A DNA stretch of 64,000 nucleotides from Pyrenochaeta sp. MPI-SDFR-AT-0127 (GCA_020747015.1 JAGTJM010000048.1:124001-188000), one strand, 5' to 3'. Shown: positions 43,587-54,662, counted from the first letter of the stretch. Program-made: numbers and translations. The notes: generated by a model not told the origin, from the letters alone.

Positions 43587-44347
43587 TGTGGTGGAGAGAG
43601 TGTTGTAATCTGAGTTGCTTATTTGGAAAGTATGTGGATGGAAGTTGACCTGCACAGCTGATGTGAATTGGATATGGATGGTAGTTATACAATCTATATG
43701 TCTACATACTGGCTCCATACCAGGCATTTACCAAGGCGTCTGTGGGATGGACAAGCACCACGAAGAAAGCAATCAAGCCATATGAGGTCACTGTGCTGGA
43801 AAGGCTTACAGGCCCCACGTACATCGGGGTCCAGAAGAGCCATGTAAGAGGACAGAAGACTTAGCCAAGCTAGGCTTGGTATGTTTCTGCAGGCGCTAGA
43901 GCTTCGAGATGTGGGTCGAGATGACACTGGATTGTGGCTATTTCCATCGCTCCACTACGGCAAGAGATCTGGTCGCCAAAGTAGTCGTGATGAAGTACAA
44001 AAGAGCCCCAAGAGAGAGATGCTGAGGCGTCGAGATTAAGTGTCGTAACACCAATTGTATCAAGTGGTGTCTTAATCGTGCGCGGTCCTGGGATGGTGAC
44101 GTTCGCTCGATTGAAGATACACATTTATTTTGGCGAAAAGATAGCTGACACCCAAAAATGGTGGCTGTCCGCGCCGATCGAGATAAGAGTTCGTTGCACC
44201 ACTAGCTTCGTACAACTCGCAAAACCTGGGGTATCCCACGCATGTCACGAATCGACGTGAATCTTTGTAAACAACCATACGCCAGAGTCCCACCTACGCC
44301 AGTAATGCATGAATAATCAGATATACAGAATACGCCGGGCAATGACT
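43587..44347. other. 0.76-kb intergenic region with a possible small frame
   Basis: Upstream of the glycine-rich protein gene and downstream of Cwc15, both minus. It holds a minus-strand ATG-initiated frame of 84 codons (43870-44124) with a plausible amino acid mix but no signal peptide or motif; I leave it uncalled. Nothing else stands out. Confidence 0.45.
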
Positions 44348-45173
44348 TCATCGAATGTATTTAGACTATCGCGTTTTGTTAGTCTTTCGTGTCTGGGGGT
44401 GAGCTTGTGAAGAGTGTTCTTACCATAAACTTCTTGTGAAAATCGGAACGTAGCATATCGTTGATAAATTCCTTCTTCTTGTTCCTGTCTTCGGTGCCTC
44501 GAGCTTGATTTTTGAAGACCACGTCGTCGTCCCATCTCCGCTTCATGGTGAAATCACGAGCATTGAGCAATGGGTTGCCTCGTGCGACATCAATCTCGCG
44601 CTGTTCTTCTTCTTCCGCTGCACGCTCTGCCTCCTCTTTCGCCTTCGCCGCAGCGCGTTCCTTCTTGATCTTCTCCAATTCGCGCATCAGAGCTGCTGTC
44701 TCGTCCTCTTCGTCGTCATCACTATATGGAGATTAGCTGTGCAACATTGCTTGTGAACAAAAAGCGTGCACTTACTCGTCGTCGCTACTCTCGCTCTCAC
44801 TACTACTATCATCTGCATCTATATCCCTGACACTTTCCAGCATCTCTATTCGCCGTCGCTTTTGCGCTGCTTCGTCTTCCTCGCCGTCTTCTGCTACCGA
44901 CACGGCATCGATCTGTCGTTTAGGCGCACCTCCTGGCTCGGTTGCTGACTCTGGCTCGACGTAGGTACCATTCTTCTTCGCAAGGTGTCGGGCTTCCGCC
45001 TCTAGCAGCTCGGCGCGTAGATCGCGTTTGACATAGTCTGCATCTCCTCCCTGTCCTGGCTGTCTGTGTTTTAGAGTAGTGTGTGCTGGTAGTAGCCGTT
45101 GGTGGTACGCAGGGCCTCGCTGGGCTTCTTTGCCGCGTGCGGGATCGAATGTTGGCCTATGTGCGGTCGTCAT
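44348..45173 (-). CDS. CWC15: Spliceosome-associated protein Cwc15 (Cwf15/AD-002)
   Basis: Exons (minus) 44776-45173, 44424-44721 and 44348-44365; 237 residues. It begins MTTAHRPTFDPARGKEAQRG, the invariant Cwc15 start. LKHRQPGQGG and a long acidic serine tract (SSSESESSDDDDDDEEDE, split by intron 1) follow. A Glu/Arg/Lys coiled coil precedes NPLLNARDFTMKRRWDDDVV and FINDMLRSDFHKKFM. The last 18-bp exon adds SKYIR, completing the conserved terminus. Cwc15 is part of the Prp19-associated NTC-related group in the catalytic spliceosome. The gene shares a 228-bp divergent promoter with Rrp45. Confidence 0.96.
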
Positions 45174-45401
45174 TGTTTCGGCTGATTATTTAGTGACGGT
45201 AGAGTAGAATGAATTAGGTTTCGGAAGTCTTGCGAGCGGTAGGTGTTGCTATGTTTGAGATGGGAAAGTTGGGAGGCTCAAGCTAAGAGAACCGCGCTAA
45301 GACGACGGCCTTCACTTTTCTCCGGACCCCGCGAAAGGTTTGGTTTCCATGCTGTGCACTTTGGAGAACCAGCACATACACGATTCACTTGTAAAGGCAA
45401 G
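45174..45401. promoter_or_regulatory. Short divergent promoter (Cwc15 / Rrp45)
   Basis: Only 228 bp lie between the two start codons, so the two RNA-processing genes probably share regulatory sequence. I recognise no specific element. Confidence 0.6.
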
Positions 45402-46388
45402 ATGCCTCGAGAAGCCGAAATATCGCTCAACGAGCGCGAGTTTATCAAGCAAGCGCTACAAGAGCAGATTCGCCTCGATGGGCGCGCATTTGACGCGTTT
45501 CGGCAGCTAGAGCTCACCTTTGGAGACGAGTATGGCGTGGCAGACGTGCAATTGGGCAAGACGAGGTATGCGCACTGGTTGATGCTCCAGTTGCGCACAT
45601 TAACGCCTTTTTCAGAGTGATTGCCCGCATATCAGTAGACGTTACTACACCTCTGCCAGAGCGCAAGTTCGACGGCATTTTCCAGATAGTCACAGAATTC
45701 TCACCCATGGCATCTCCAGCATTCGAAGTCGGCCGGTATGTTATTTCCAATAGCCGTATTACCCTTGATGCCAGAAGTATCTAATCTAAACTCCAGACCT
45801 ACAGATGCAGAGGTCATCCTTTCACGCATACTTGAAAAAGCCATTCGCCGCTCAAATGCGCTCGACACCGAATCGCTATGCATCATAGCCGGCCTTAAAT
45901 GCTTTGCCCTCCGCGCCGATGTCCATATTATTGACCATGACGGAGGATTGATCGATGCTTCGTGCATTGCCGTCATGGCCGCATTGCAACACTTTCGGAG
46001 ACCTGACGTACTCGTAGAGGGCGAGAAAGCAACAATCCTCAGCATACGGGAACGCGAACCAGTACCGCTGTCAATTCTACACCACCCTTTTTGTGTAACA
46101 TTCTCATACTTTGAAGGAGAGGTCTTCCTGGTCGATGCGAACTTGGCTGAAGAGCAAGTTCGCCAGGGTGAGGTTATTCTTACTATGAATAGGCATGGTG
46201 AGGTCTGCCAAATTGCCAAATATGGAGGAGCGCCAGTGAATCCGCTCGCCTTGCTGAACTGCACCAACATTGCGTTGCAAAAGGTCAAGGAGATTGGCAC
46301 GTATATTCAGAAAAGACTCGAAGAGGATGCCAAGCGGAGGGACGCAGGAGGACTGATCGCCGAGCTCAGTGCTGAAAACCCCAGATGA
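45402..46388 (+). CDS. RRP45: Exosome RNase PH-like subunit Rrp45
   Basis: Exons 45402-45565, 45616-45735 and 45797-46388; 291 residues, typical of Rrp45/EXOSC9. The start MPREAEISLNEREFIKQAL and IRLDGRAFDAFRQLELTFG are the N-terminal RNase PH-fold signature. GKTRVIARISVDVTTPLPER crosses the first junction and FEVGRPTDAEVILSRILEKA the second. The second half has DHDGGLIDASCIAVMAALQHF and ends with a Lys/Arg/Glu helix (VKEIGTYIQKRLEEDAKRRD). It forms part of the catalytically inert hexameric ring that guides RNA to Rrp44 and Rrp6 for 3' processing and decay in nucleus and cytoplasm. Confidence 0.95.
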
Positions 46389-46458
46389 AGAGCTGGTTGA
46401 AAACAATCAGCGCGAGTAGTTCGTTAAAATGACTAACGTAGACCTCGTTATCTGGTCA

Positions 46459-46781
46459 GTGTTATATTACTTATCGGCAAAGAAACAACGATCTTGTCGC
46501 AAGTTCGCAAGCTACCTACTCTTTAAATAGCCTGCACTGCTACACTTTAGACTACTTGGGTCTGGCTTACGCTTTATAACTAGACCTAACAAGGTTCTTG
46601 ATTTATGTCTACTTGTGTAGGTCTTAATCACAAGTAGTAAGAATTAGAGTAATGTTATAATATGTGCCTATGTCTTGAACAAAGGATTAGCCTTGAGAAA
46701 GGTCTATAAAAGAGTCTTCATCTCTTGCTTTATTCAATACATTACAATCTCTTTCATGCTCCTAAGTTGGTCTCATTGACA
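46459..46781. mobile_element. AT-rich LTR-like relic (tentative)
   Basis: An AT-rich block starting TGTTATATTA and containing a second TGTTATAATA at 46653, a TATA-like GTCTATAAAAGAG near 46712-46724, and possible TG...CA termini (ending at TTTCA 46756 or TTGACA 46781). It is followed by GGTTATGTGG. A 9-bp inverted repeat CTACTTGTG/CACAAGTAG spans 46609-46637. The layout resembles a Ty1/copia-type solo LTR, but I find no clear target-site duplication and no internal coding region. A plain AT-rich promoter-like stretch is an equal possibility. Confidence 0.25.
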
Positions 46782-47261
46782 GGTTATGTGGTCTCATCCG
46801 CTACCGTAGCCACTTGCACTGGCAAACCCATCCAGCTGCTGAAGTATACACGCAGCCTGATCGTCACACACACCCCTCTCCTTCTCCTCGTAATCAGCAT
46901 TCACAAGACCAAAGGAGAATAACTCCAATACTAGAAGCAACCGTTCAACTGGAAATACAAGCGAGTAATAGTTCAAGTTCGGCAACAGGTAACGACGAAC
47001 CAGAATACGCAGTAGCTTCATGCAAGGCCTCCAATACCATCCGTCAGGCCTCGACCACCACGCCCTTCACGTTGCATTCCCATAGACCAGCGAACATCTT
47101 AACAGTTTGCACCTCTCACAATGACGTTAAATCCATTGCCGCTGTGGAGAGATAAGAAGTTAGCAATGTCATGCTTGGGTCTCATTTGGGAGCAACTCCC
47201 AAAGTTTGGTTGATTTGACAGCAGCCACGCCAGGAAAGTCAAGGATATCCTCCATGATTAC
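46782..47261. other. Intergenic, no gene seen
   Basis: About 480 bp with no convincing gene. A plus-strand open frame (46814-47155) lacks an ATG start and any motif. It is the 3' flank of the minus-strand secreted-protein gene. Confidence 0.45.
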
Positions 47262-48222
47262 TTACTCAAAAACTTGGCCATAGCCTCGACCGAAGCTGTC
47301 GCCGCATTCACGCCCAACCTTCATTACATAATCGCGCCCGATGTCCATCGATCCTACATTGACATCGTGGTTGGTCTGTAGTCATTAGATTGATATCTGC
47401 GTAAAGGGGAGGTGGACTGTAGAAAGGATACTAACATCGTTACAGATCCAAACATGGCATGCTGCGTTACAGGCTATACGTGCGCACCCAGGTCCTACTA
47501 TGATGCGTCGGTCGGGGTTGTACAAGTCGGATGCCACCCATCCAAAGTCTGCAGGGTTACAATTGTTCCACTTAATGGAGTGAAAATTAGTTCTATTATT
47601 CATTCTTTGGATTCACCATCTCGGTACAATACTTATTCCTCATTCATCGTCGAAGCAGAAATCTAGCCACCATATGCAGGAGAACTATAATCTTTACTTA
47701 CAGGCTGGCTACTAGGACGGCAGATTATGCCAACCTATTCATCCACATTAGACTACATCCCTCGGAGTGGATGTGGAATATGGTAGATGGGGCTTACGAT
47801 ATCACGTTGTTCAAGGTAATTGCGAGCTTCAAGCTCCAAGTCACGACGCGCTTTCTTCAATTCCTCTTCCGGTACCCAAGTCGGGTCGAACTTCTTGCCA
47901 GCAGCAATATATGACTAAAAAATATGTAAGCTAAGGGACACGAGGGGAAATGGATAGGATGCCTACTTCAACTGGACCGTTGTGTGCAAACTCAACGCCA
48001 TTTATTGTGCCGATGATCTGAAATAGTAGTCAGTTGGCAGAGACAGTGCCTTTATGGAAGTGAAAAACTTGCGAGTGGGACGACAACTGGAAATTCTTTG
48101 ATGACACCATCATGTCCTCTGACTTGGATAATGTCGCCGACTCGCACACCCTCAGCAAGAGCAGCAGCATTGATGAGCCCGGCGAAGAGCATGAAGTCGA
48201 GAGCGAATTTTAAAAACATCAT
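47262..48222 (-). CDS. Small secreted cysteine-rich protein, effector-like, six exons
   Basis: Exons (minus) about 48088-48222, 47967-48017, 47798-47914, 47702-47734, 47436-47570 and 47262-47375, giving about 194 residues. Every intron falls in phase 0. Donors of exons 2-4 are good (GTAGGC, GTAAGC, GTAAGT); the exon-1 donor is weak (GTTGTC chosen; GTCGTC or GTCCCA also keep frame), and the acceptor of exon 5 is AAG. The start MMFLKFALDFMLFAGLINAA is a signal peptide. The C-terminal domain has WNNCNPADFGWVASDLY, GPGCARIACNAACHVWICND and RECGDSFGRGYGQVFE; the C-x2-R-I-x-C...WxCND pattern is shared by a secreted-protein family frequent in plant-associated ascomycetes. Function is unknown, and mild decay at the weak splice site is possible. 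Confidence 0.6.
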
Positions 48223-50433
48223 GTCAATAGTTGGTTGTTAGTATCTTGGGAAATCGTTAGTAGCTAGGCAAAAGATGAAAGAAGATCGAGTGAAAAGCTT
48301 CAATGGAAACGTACTGATGTCGGTCCTAAAGACAATGTGCTGTCTTATGAATGTTTCCTCAACTATGCCAATCATTCATCCCTTGCCACACGCAAAGCTA
48401 CTACCTGGGCATTGACACTGCCAAGATGAAGTGATAGTCATACCCCTCCCTCTAGTAGTCCGCGAACAACACGAGCGCACTGCTACTGGGCAGAAGTAGT
48501 GCTCGGTCCGATAGTATGATGTCTTCATCCAAACACGGGAAGATAAGCGGGAGCCTACTGTTGGTGGTAGTGCCTGTATGGGTCTGTTCCTATAAAGTTC
48601 CAGGGCGTTTATCCCCAGCTCACTATTATTGGTGTGATCAATTACTACAACCATCTCTGCGCATTCGGGCGTCGCTTGGCTAGAGCTCACATCAGCCTCG
48701 GCGCAAAAGACCGGAGTATACAGTCAATAGCACAGTCTGCCTGGCCCGCCTATCTTTTGCAATTCTCTTGCGCGCACGATCGCTATCAGCCCGCCCAAGG
48801 CTATGGCATTGCTACAAAGGACATCAAGGAAACTTGGGCGGTAAAGCCAAGGTGAGGCTGCAACTTTGGCTGCTGCGGCAGGTATAAACTCATCCTATCT
48901 ATCCTATATGCATATGAGGTACTCGGTGGAATAGGGCGGGCGAAAACCGGTCTTAGAGCGTCTGAGGCAAGTCGCTGTATGCAGGTAGGCTCACTTGTAT
49001 GCGCTGAGGAGATGGAATTCTGTAGAACGGCGCGACTGACCTTATGTGCCACTATCAGCCCTCCATCAAGCAGACAGTATGTGATGGTTATGACTTGGTT
49101 GATTCCGACTTACAAAATTCGTAAGAGAGCAATGCCCAGCTCCTGCAATCCGGACAGTTGAGCCATTAGGTTCATCCGGCCAGATAATGTGGTAAATTCC
49201 TACCAAAGTAGTTCTCATTGAACTAAGCAGTTGCGCCCAACAATCTAGATAGCCTATCTAGCATGTACTTACATTGTAGTGTAATTAGTAGATATCTATA
49301 GTAGCTGCTGTATTCTATTGTGCATTACTCTCTTGCTGCAAGCTAACACAAAGGGTTAGGTATTCCTGCAAGAATGCTAGTTAGTAAAGAAAAGCTGTTC
49401 TACTCAGCGTCCTCCTTATAATTCTGACACAGGATATGTCTATACCGTGACGCACGACGACTTGTTGGCGGTAGTAGCTGCTCCTGCTTCAGTCTTCCAA
49501 TTATTTATGGGCAACGCTTCGAGCCCAGGGCAAGGTCTGGGAAGCCATGGTTAGATCTTGTTGCACAGCCACAGGCGTCAGGATGGTTTAGTCACAGATC
49601 AGTTTAAAACAGTCGAAGCTCAGGTTCGATTGTGGAGATGGACTTTGGTAGGGGCTAAACATTACGAAAAGCCCGTAAGTCTGGAACCCGTACGAGCCGC
49701 GATGCTCCGGTTCGTCCTTGCGCAAACTGCGAGCCTTGGTCCGCGACGCTATGCAATTTAAAGGACATGTTTTGGAATTGCGGACATGGGTCGTACGAGA
49801 TGCCATGAGAAGCTCTGGCTCAAGGCGATAGCATCAGCAAGCATGAGAATATGAAATACTTGACATTGCTGCGGTTCAACAACTTCCATGACCACGTGTG
49901 CAGAAGGCATTAAGACCCAAGCAGATCGTGGCTGAGATGAATAATCGCACATAATAGCCAAGATGGCGCAACCAATGTATTGCTCACCGATTGCGTGCGG
50001 GAAGGCGTCCACACAAACTCAAATTCTAGGTCTTGGAGCTCTGACCATGCAAGTGACGTAGCTGACAAAGCGTGCCGAGTCTGGTTGCAGTCGAATGACA
50101 TGGCCTCGGTTCTTTGTATTCCTTGCACCTGGACGTGACAACAGCAAACTCTAAACACCGTCTCCGCATACAGGAGGTTTGGGCAGGGTTGACGCTGCTT
50201 GAATGAGTGTCGGCCGAGAGCATTCCCCAGGAACGAATATATATCACTGCTAACGAGGACTGCTATCCCACAGCTTTCAAACTCGCTGCACATCCATCTC
50301 GAATATTGCGTCATCTAGTTTCTCGCGACTTGACGTCTTTCATATTTAAAACACCAAGATCTAGCACGTTGCTATAACGTTCCGCAGCATCCGACATCTC
50401 CATCACAGACTACATTCCTCTTCAATAGTCAGC
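48223..50433. other. 2.2-kb region without a recognised gene
   Basis: Between the secreted-protein start (minus) and the DUF4336 start (plus). It has an AT-rich segment near 49200-49440 that includes a perfect palindrome CTAGATAGCCTATCTAG (49245-49261), and a TATAAAG near 48590. Frames up to 134 codons (49910-50314, minus) have no motif. No tRNA-like structure is recognised. Confidence 0.5.
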
Positions 50434-51361
50434 ATGGCTTCCAAATTGATCCCCTCCAACCCAGAAAAGGTCATGGTCATTCGCGATGTGGTGCCCAAGG
50501 TCATCACTACGCTCTCAGTACCATTTCTCCGTTTTGGGAGAATAAAGGTCGGCGGTCGAGGCACAATTGGTATGAGACATCCAAGTTCTCAACAATAATC
50601 ATCTGCTGACAGACTATACAGTCCGCCTGCAATCAGGTGCACTCGCCGTCTTCTCACCAGTCGCATTGACAGATGACGTGAAGCGTAAAGTCGCCGAGCT
50701 AGGCGAAGTCAAGTATATTGCGGCTCTCGATGCTGAGGTACATTTCTCCAATGCTCATACACCTCAAGTAGCATCTGCTGACAACAGACAGCACCACATC
50801 TTCCTTGGCCCCTGGCACGCGGCCTACCCCAACGCACAAGTCCTCGGACCCGAGACTCTCCCCGAGAAGCGTGCAAAGCAGAAGAACGAAAACGTCCCGT
50901 TTGCCTTTGTATTCAGCAAAACCAAGCCCATAACCACTATTTCCCCCGAATTCGACGCGGAGTTCGATTGGGAATACGTACCCGCCCACATCAACAAGGA
51001 ACTCGTCTTCCATCACAAACCCACACGCTCTCTGATAACTGCGGATCTGCTATTCAATCTTCCCGCAACAGAACAGTTCAGCAAGTCGGGCGTCGATCCT
51101 ACTACGGGCATCTTGACGAAGATCTTCGGTGCGCTACAGAACACAAAGGGCTCAGCGATTTGGCAGCAGCGCACAATTTGGTATGGAACGGGCTCGAGTG
51201 ATCGCCCAGGATTCGCGCAGAGCGTTTCTAGAATCAACAAGTGGGACTTTGAGCGCATCATTCCCTGCCACGGAGATGTAATCGAGGGCGAAGGAAAGAG
51301 CATCTTTGGTAAGTTGTTCAAGTGGCATTTGGACCTGGCCACGCAGGGAAAGAGGGCGTAA
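50434..51361 (+). CDS. DUF4336 family protein (metallo-beta-lactamase-like fold)
   Basis: Exons 50434-50569, 50622-50737 and 50792-51361; 273 residues. The opening KVMVIRDVVPKVITTLSVPF and GRGTIVRLQSGALAVFSPVA (across intron 1) are typical of DUF4336. The third exon starts HHIFLGPWHAAYPNAQVLGP, where the second of two tandem acceptors (CAGACAG) keeps the frame. It continues with NKELVFHHKPTRSLITADLL, and ends with IIPCHGDVIEGEGKSIF, whose His-Gly-Asp resembles the late metal-binding motif of metallo-beta-lactamase folds. Classical HxHxDH is not intact (HHIFLGPWHAAY), so metal binding or hydrolysis is uncertain. Members occur in fungi, plants and bacteria with no firm function. No signal peptide. 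Confidence 0.88.
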
Positions 51362-52526
51362 AATTTGAGCTCTCTGTTCAGCTAAACATTAACTGAAAAT
51401 GGGACTAGATTGTTTACGAGAGGCTGGTGTACTGTGGAAGCGGCGTTGTAATACCTATGTCTATATATCCAATCTCATACATAATACTACACTGGAATCG
51501 TTGCCATCATTCACTCCAATTTGTCTCTAAATTTTCATGTCATGCGTTTGCGCATGTTGTGCCGTTTCTACATGCTCCTGAAAGTGTTACTTTCCCACAT
51601 CCCCCTATAACCAATGTTGAGCTGACCCCTCACCCTGTGCCCCAAATCTCCGTAACGCCGTTGTTTATGAGCTTATTGCTTGAACAAAGCATAAGCAGAT
51701 CACGCAAAAAATTGTGGCATGACCCAAATTGCAACTCTCAGCTTTCAATCCCCTCACTCACAACCCTGCTGTCAAACTTTCACCCAGCGTCTTCCTTGCT
51801 CCACGCGGCCCACTGTGCAACGTCAACCCTCGTTCCACATTTCTCTACCCTTGCCGTGTCTTTTTTCCCCGCACTGCTATCCCAGGTACTCCCTTGCTCC
51901 TCGTCAAGTTTAATTCTCCTTAGCATCCAATATCTTGGCTGCTTTTGTTCGGGTCGCTATATACGCAGCATCACGTTGATCTGTATCCCCTGCCTTTGCG
52001 GCTTCCGCCGCGTCGTCTTCTCATCCTTGTTGTACTTTACAATACTTCCGCGCGAAATATGAACTCACGGCAGTAGTCCCAGTGCTCATCATTGGCGGCG
52101 CAGGAAGCATATACAAGGCTAGTCTGAATGAGGAGGAGAGTAGTGCAGGCAATATATTTTCCCTTCCTTCACTCCAGGATCTATGATTTGGAAGTGAAGA
52201 AGTACTGCCTCTTTTTGAGTAAGCAAGATTAGGTGGAGAAGCAGGTGGTGATGGTGCGAACTAGGACGATTAGGAAGAGTTTCGCAGCTAGGAAAGGGTG
52301 TAGGAGACGCCAGGCTCTGAATAAGGGTTACTTGAGGAGAAAGATAGACTTGCTCTCTGAGGAGTATGAAGTAGAACTGAGTTCTTGATGGCAAAGTAGC
52401 TACATGAGGCGAACAGAACCATTCTGTAAGATAAGTCGCCAGTGTGTAGTTAAGATGTAAAGAAGTGCAGTAATCATTTCCTTAAAGAATAGCTCATGAT
52501 TAAAAGGCTTCAACGCGAAAGTACTA
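51362..52526. other. 1.2-kb convergent intergenic region
   Basis: Between the stops of the DUF4336 gene (plus) and the DNA polymerase gene (minus). Much is pyrimidine-rich on the plus strand. A long plus-strand frame (51427-52062) is composed of low-information residues and I do not call it. No terminator or repeat is clear. Confidence 0.5.
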
Positions 52527-54662
52527 TCAATAAGTCACCCTGTACTCAGGTGGAATATACTGTAGACCCATTCCCTCGAAGACTGTCCTCTCTGCATCTT
52601 CAGGTGTACCATCGACGCCATTTGGCCCTTCGAGTAAGATTGCTTCGCCATTGCTGCGACTTCGAATACCACTGCTGTCAAACTTCCAACTTTTGATAGC
52701 CTTAGCGTACCTCCTGAGATCTCGCTGGAAGGTTGTACCGCCGCTCCAGCCCATGACTGCGCATCCAACAGTCCGCCAGGGCGCAATAATGATATCAACA
52801 CGACGATGAATGTTCGGATTCTTGGCTTTTGGGTCATCGGCTAGATCCTGTTCACGTGTTGGCCAAGATGGGTCTTGCCATACAACGAGCGCTTTGTCAA
52901 GTGTATCAAAGCCTACCCCCGTACCTCTTGCGGAGCGAAATGGAAGAGGGTGCTGTCCTCGATTTGTATTCGTCAGACTCATGGTCAGCGTATGCGTTAT
53001 CCATTCGGATTCCTCGAGAGCTTCCACGATTTCCCTGACCAATCCTGCCGTGGACTCTAGGTCTGGGTGCGAGACGATCATGTCAACATCTCCAGATGCC
53101 GCTTTGCCACGACGGTACCCTCCGACAATAGTAACTGCAACGCGCTCATCGCGGAGGCTTACTGCGCATTCACGGACGACAGATGCTATCTGCTCAACTT
53201 CTGCGCGAGGTATAGGTACTAGAAACTCATCATAATACTTCAAGCCGATTTGCTGCACTCTATCCAAATCATTCCATCCATATTCCACAATGTCATCAAG
53301 CTCTGTCCAGTGGTTGTTGTAGTAAAAATTTCGAGCGGTCTTTGCGCCTACACCCCAAATGTCGTAGAAAGAGCGCAGGACCTTCATGGCTTCGTCGTTT
53401 CCATAATCCTCAACAGCTTGAATCTTGCCTGTGTTCTTCCATTCAACGAAGAGTACAACAGTCTTCTCATCGCAGCCTGGCAAGCGTAAGAGTTCGCGAG
53501 GGTGTGTGAGTTTGTACGGATATGCTGCAATAGAAGCGATGATTGTGGAGTAGGCGCGAACACCGATGCCATCGTCAATAAGGGTACGAGCTGTTCTGAT
53601 CTTCTTGAGCTGGTCCAAGAAGTCCTCGTTGGGCCCATTGGCGGGCGTAAAGCGCTGGCAAGCGTACTTCACACGATTCTTCACCCAATCCGGAGCCTGT
53701 GGAATGTCACTGTCCTCACCTTCGAAGTCGCTCGTAGTTGTTGATAGCAAGTGCGCAGCGTGCGAGGCATGTGAATGACTAACAGATTGGGACGAGGTTG
53801 CGAAGGTTTTGCCCTCGAAGCGCCGAGAACCATGGTTCCCAAAACGCTGCGGTTTATACTTCGACTTGATAGTAGATGTAGGCACATCTGACTTTGCCCG
53901 ATCTAAAATGTCTTGCACAGTATGCGGCCGTGTGGCTAGAAGAGTCTGAGAAGCAGGTGCTTCTTTGGTCACCGCGGAGAAGATAGCCTTGATTGATCTG
54001 GTGTTCAACGAGTGTGGTCGCTCCAATACTTTAGCTTTGTACACCAAGTTGTCTGCCAAAGGGACCAAATGACCTGCTGAGAGACAAGCGCCTATCCAAT
54101 CCAATCTTACGACCCAGACAGTATCGTCATTTGTTGTATTCTCGAAGATTGATGTTACCTGCGCATTACTTTCGAGCTTCAAATGTGATGATGCTACAGA
54201 AGTCTGGCTTTTTGAAGGTCCCTCGTCCTTGGAGTCTGAGTCATCTGCGGTCTCTTCCTCAGTAGTAGAACCCCCCTTGTCATCTGGAACTAGCCTAGAC
54301 TCTGCCCCAGAGACTTTGTTCCTCTTGCTTGGAGAAGCAGTGCTTTTGGCCGGACTGGCAGGCCGCTTGAGGGCGACGGCTTCTTCAACAACTAGCTTTC
54401 GAGACCTTAACTCGAACTCTGCCCGTCTCTTGGTACCAACCTTCCCGATAAACAGCTTTGCCCTTGAGAGATCGGTAGTAAGTGGTGCATCGTACCGACG
54501 CAACGTTTCCTTGAGACTTCTCTCCTCTTCGTCCTTCAGATGGGCTGGCAAGATGGTGATTGGTGGAATGGTGCTGAAATCAAGTTCAGGCAGTGATATT
54601 GTAGAGGTGGGTGACAGTGAAGGTGCACGTATTGTTTGAGGTAAATGGTCGTTGTTGTCCAT
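52527..54662 (-). CDS. Family X DNA polymerase (Pol lambda/Pol4 type)
   Basis: Intronless, 711 residues, ATG at 54662. The N-terminal third looks like a divergent BRCT region ending in TVWVVRLDWIGACLSAGHLV (about 180-200). A Ser/Asp-rich linker follows, then the 8-kDa and fingers domains with helix-hairpin-helix elements (ELLRLPGCDEKTVVLFVEWK, FYDIWGVGAKTARNFYYNNH). The palm has GGYRRGKAASGDVDMIV with catalytic D525 and D527, and RRVDIIIAP supplies the third Asp, D623. The thumb includes GWSGGTTFQRDLRRYAK. All catalytic carboxylates are present, so the enzyme should be active in gap filling, base-excision repair and non-homologous end joining in the nucleus. Lambda versus yeast Pol4 naming is a matter of phylogeny. 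Confidence 0.93.
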   Translation of the reverse strand: MDNNDHLPQTIRAPSLSPTSTISLPELDFSTIPPITILPAHLKDEEERSLKETLRRYDAPLTTDLSRAKLFIGKVGTKRRAEFELRSRKLVVEEAVALKRPASPAKSTASPSKRNKVSGAESRLVPDDKGGSTTEEETADDSDSKDEGPSKSQTSVASSHLKLESNAQVTSIFENTTNDDTVWVVRLDWIGACLSAGHLVPLADNLVYKAKVLERPHSLNTRSIKAIFSAVTKEAPASQTLLATRPHTVQDILDRAKSDVPTSTIKSKYKPQRFGNHGSRRFEGKTFATSSQSVSHSHASHAAHLLSTTTSDFEGEDSDIPQAPDWVKNRVKYACQRFTPANGPNEDFLDQLKKIRTARTLIDDGIGVRAYSTIIASIAAYPYKLTHPRELLRLPGCDEKTVVLFVEWKNTGKIQAVEDYGNDEAMKVLRSFYDIWGVGAKTARNFYYNNHWTELDDIVEYGWNDLDRVQQIGLKYYDEFLVPIPRAEVEQIASVVRECAVSLRDERVAVTIVGGYRRGKAASGDVDMIVSHPDLESTAGLVREIVEALEESEWITHTLTMSLTNTNRGQHPLPFRSARGTGVGFDTLDKALVVWQDPSWPTREQDLADDPKAKNPNIHRRVDIIIAPWRTVGCAVMGWSGGTTFQRDLRRYAKAIKSWKFDSSGIRSRSNGEAILLEGPNGVDGTPEDAERTVFEGMGLQYIPPEYRVTY

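Noticed and set aside
51427..52062. 211-codon plus-strand frame downstream of the DUF4336 gene
   Set aside because: Composition follows a pyrimidine-rich tract (Ser/Leu/Pro/His), with no domain; likely chance in 3' flank.
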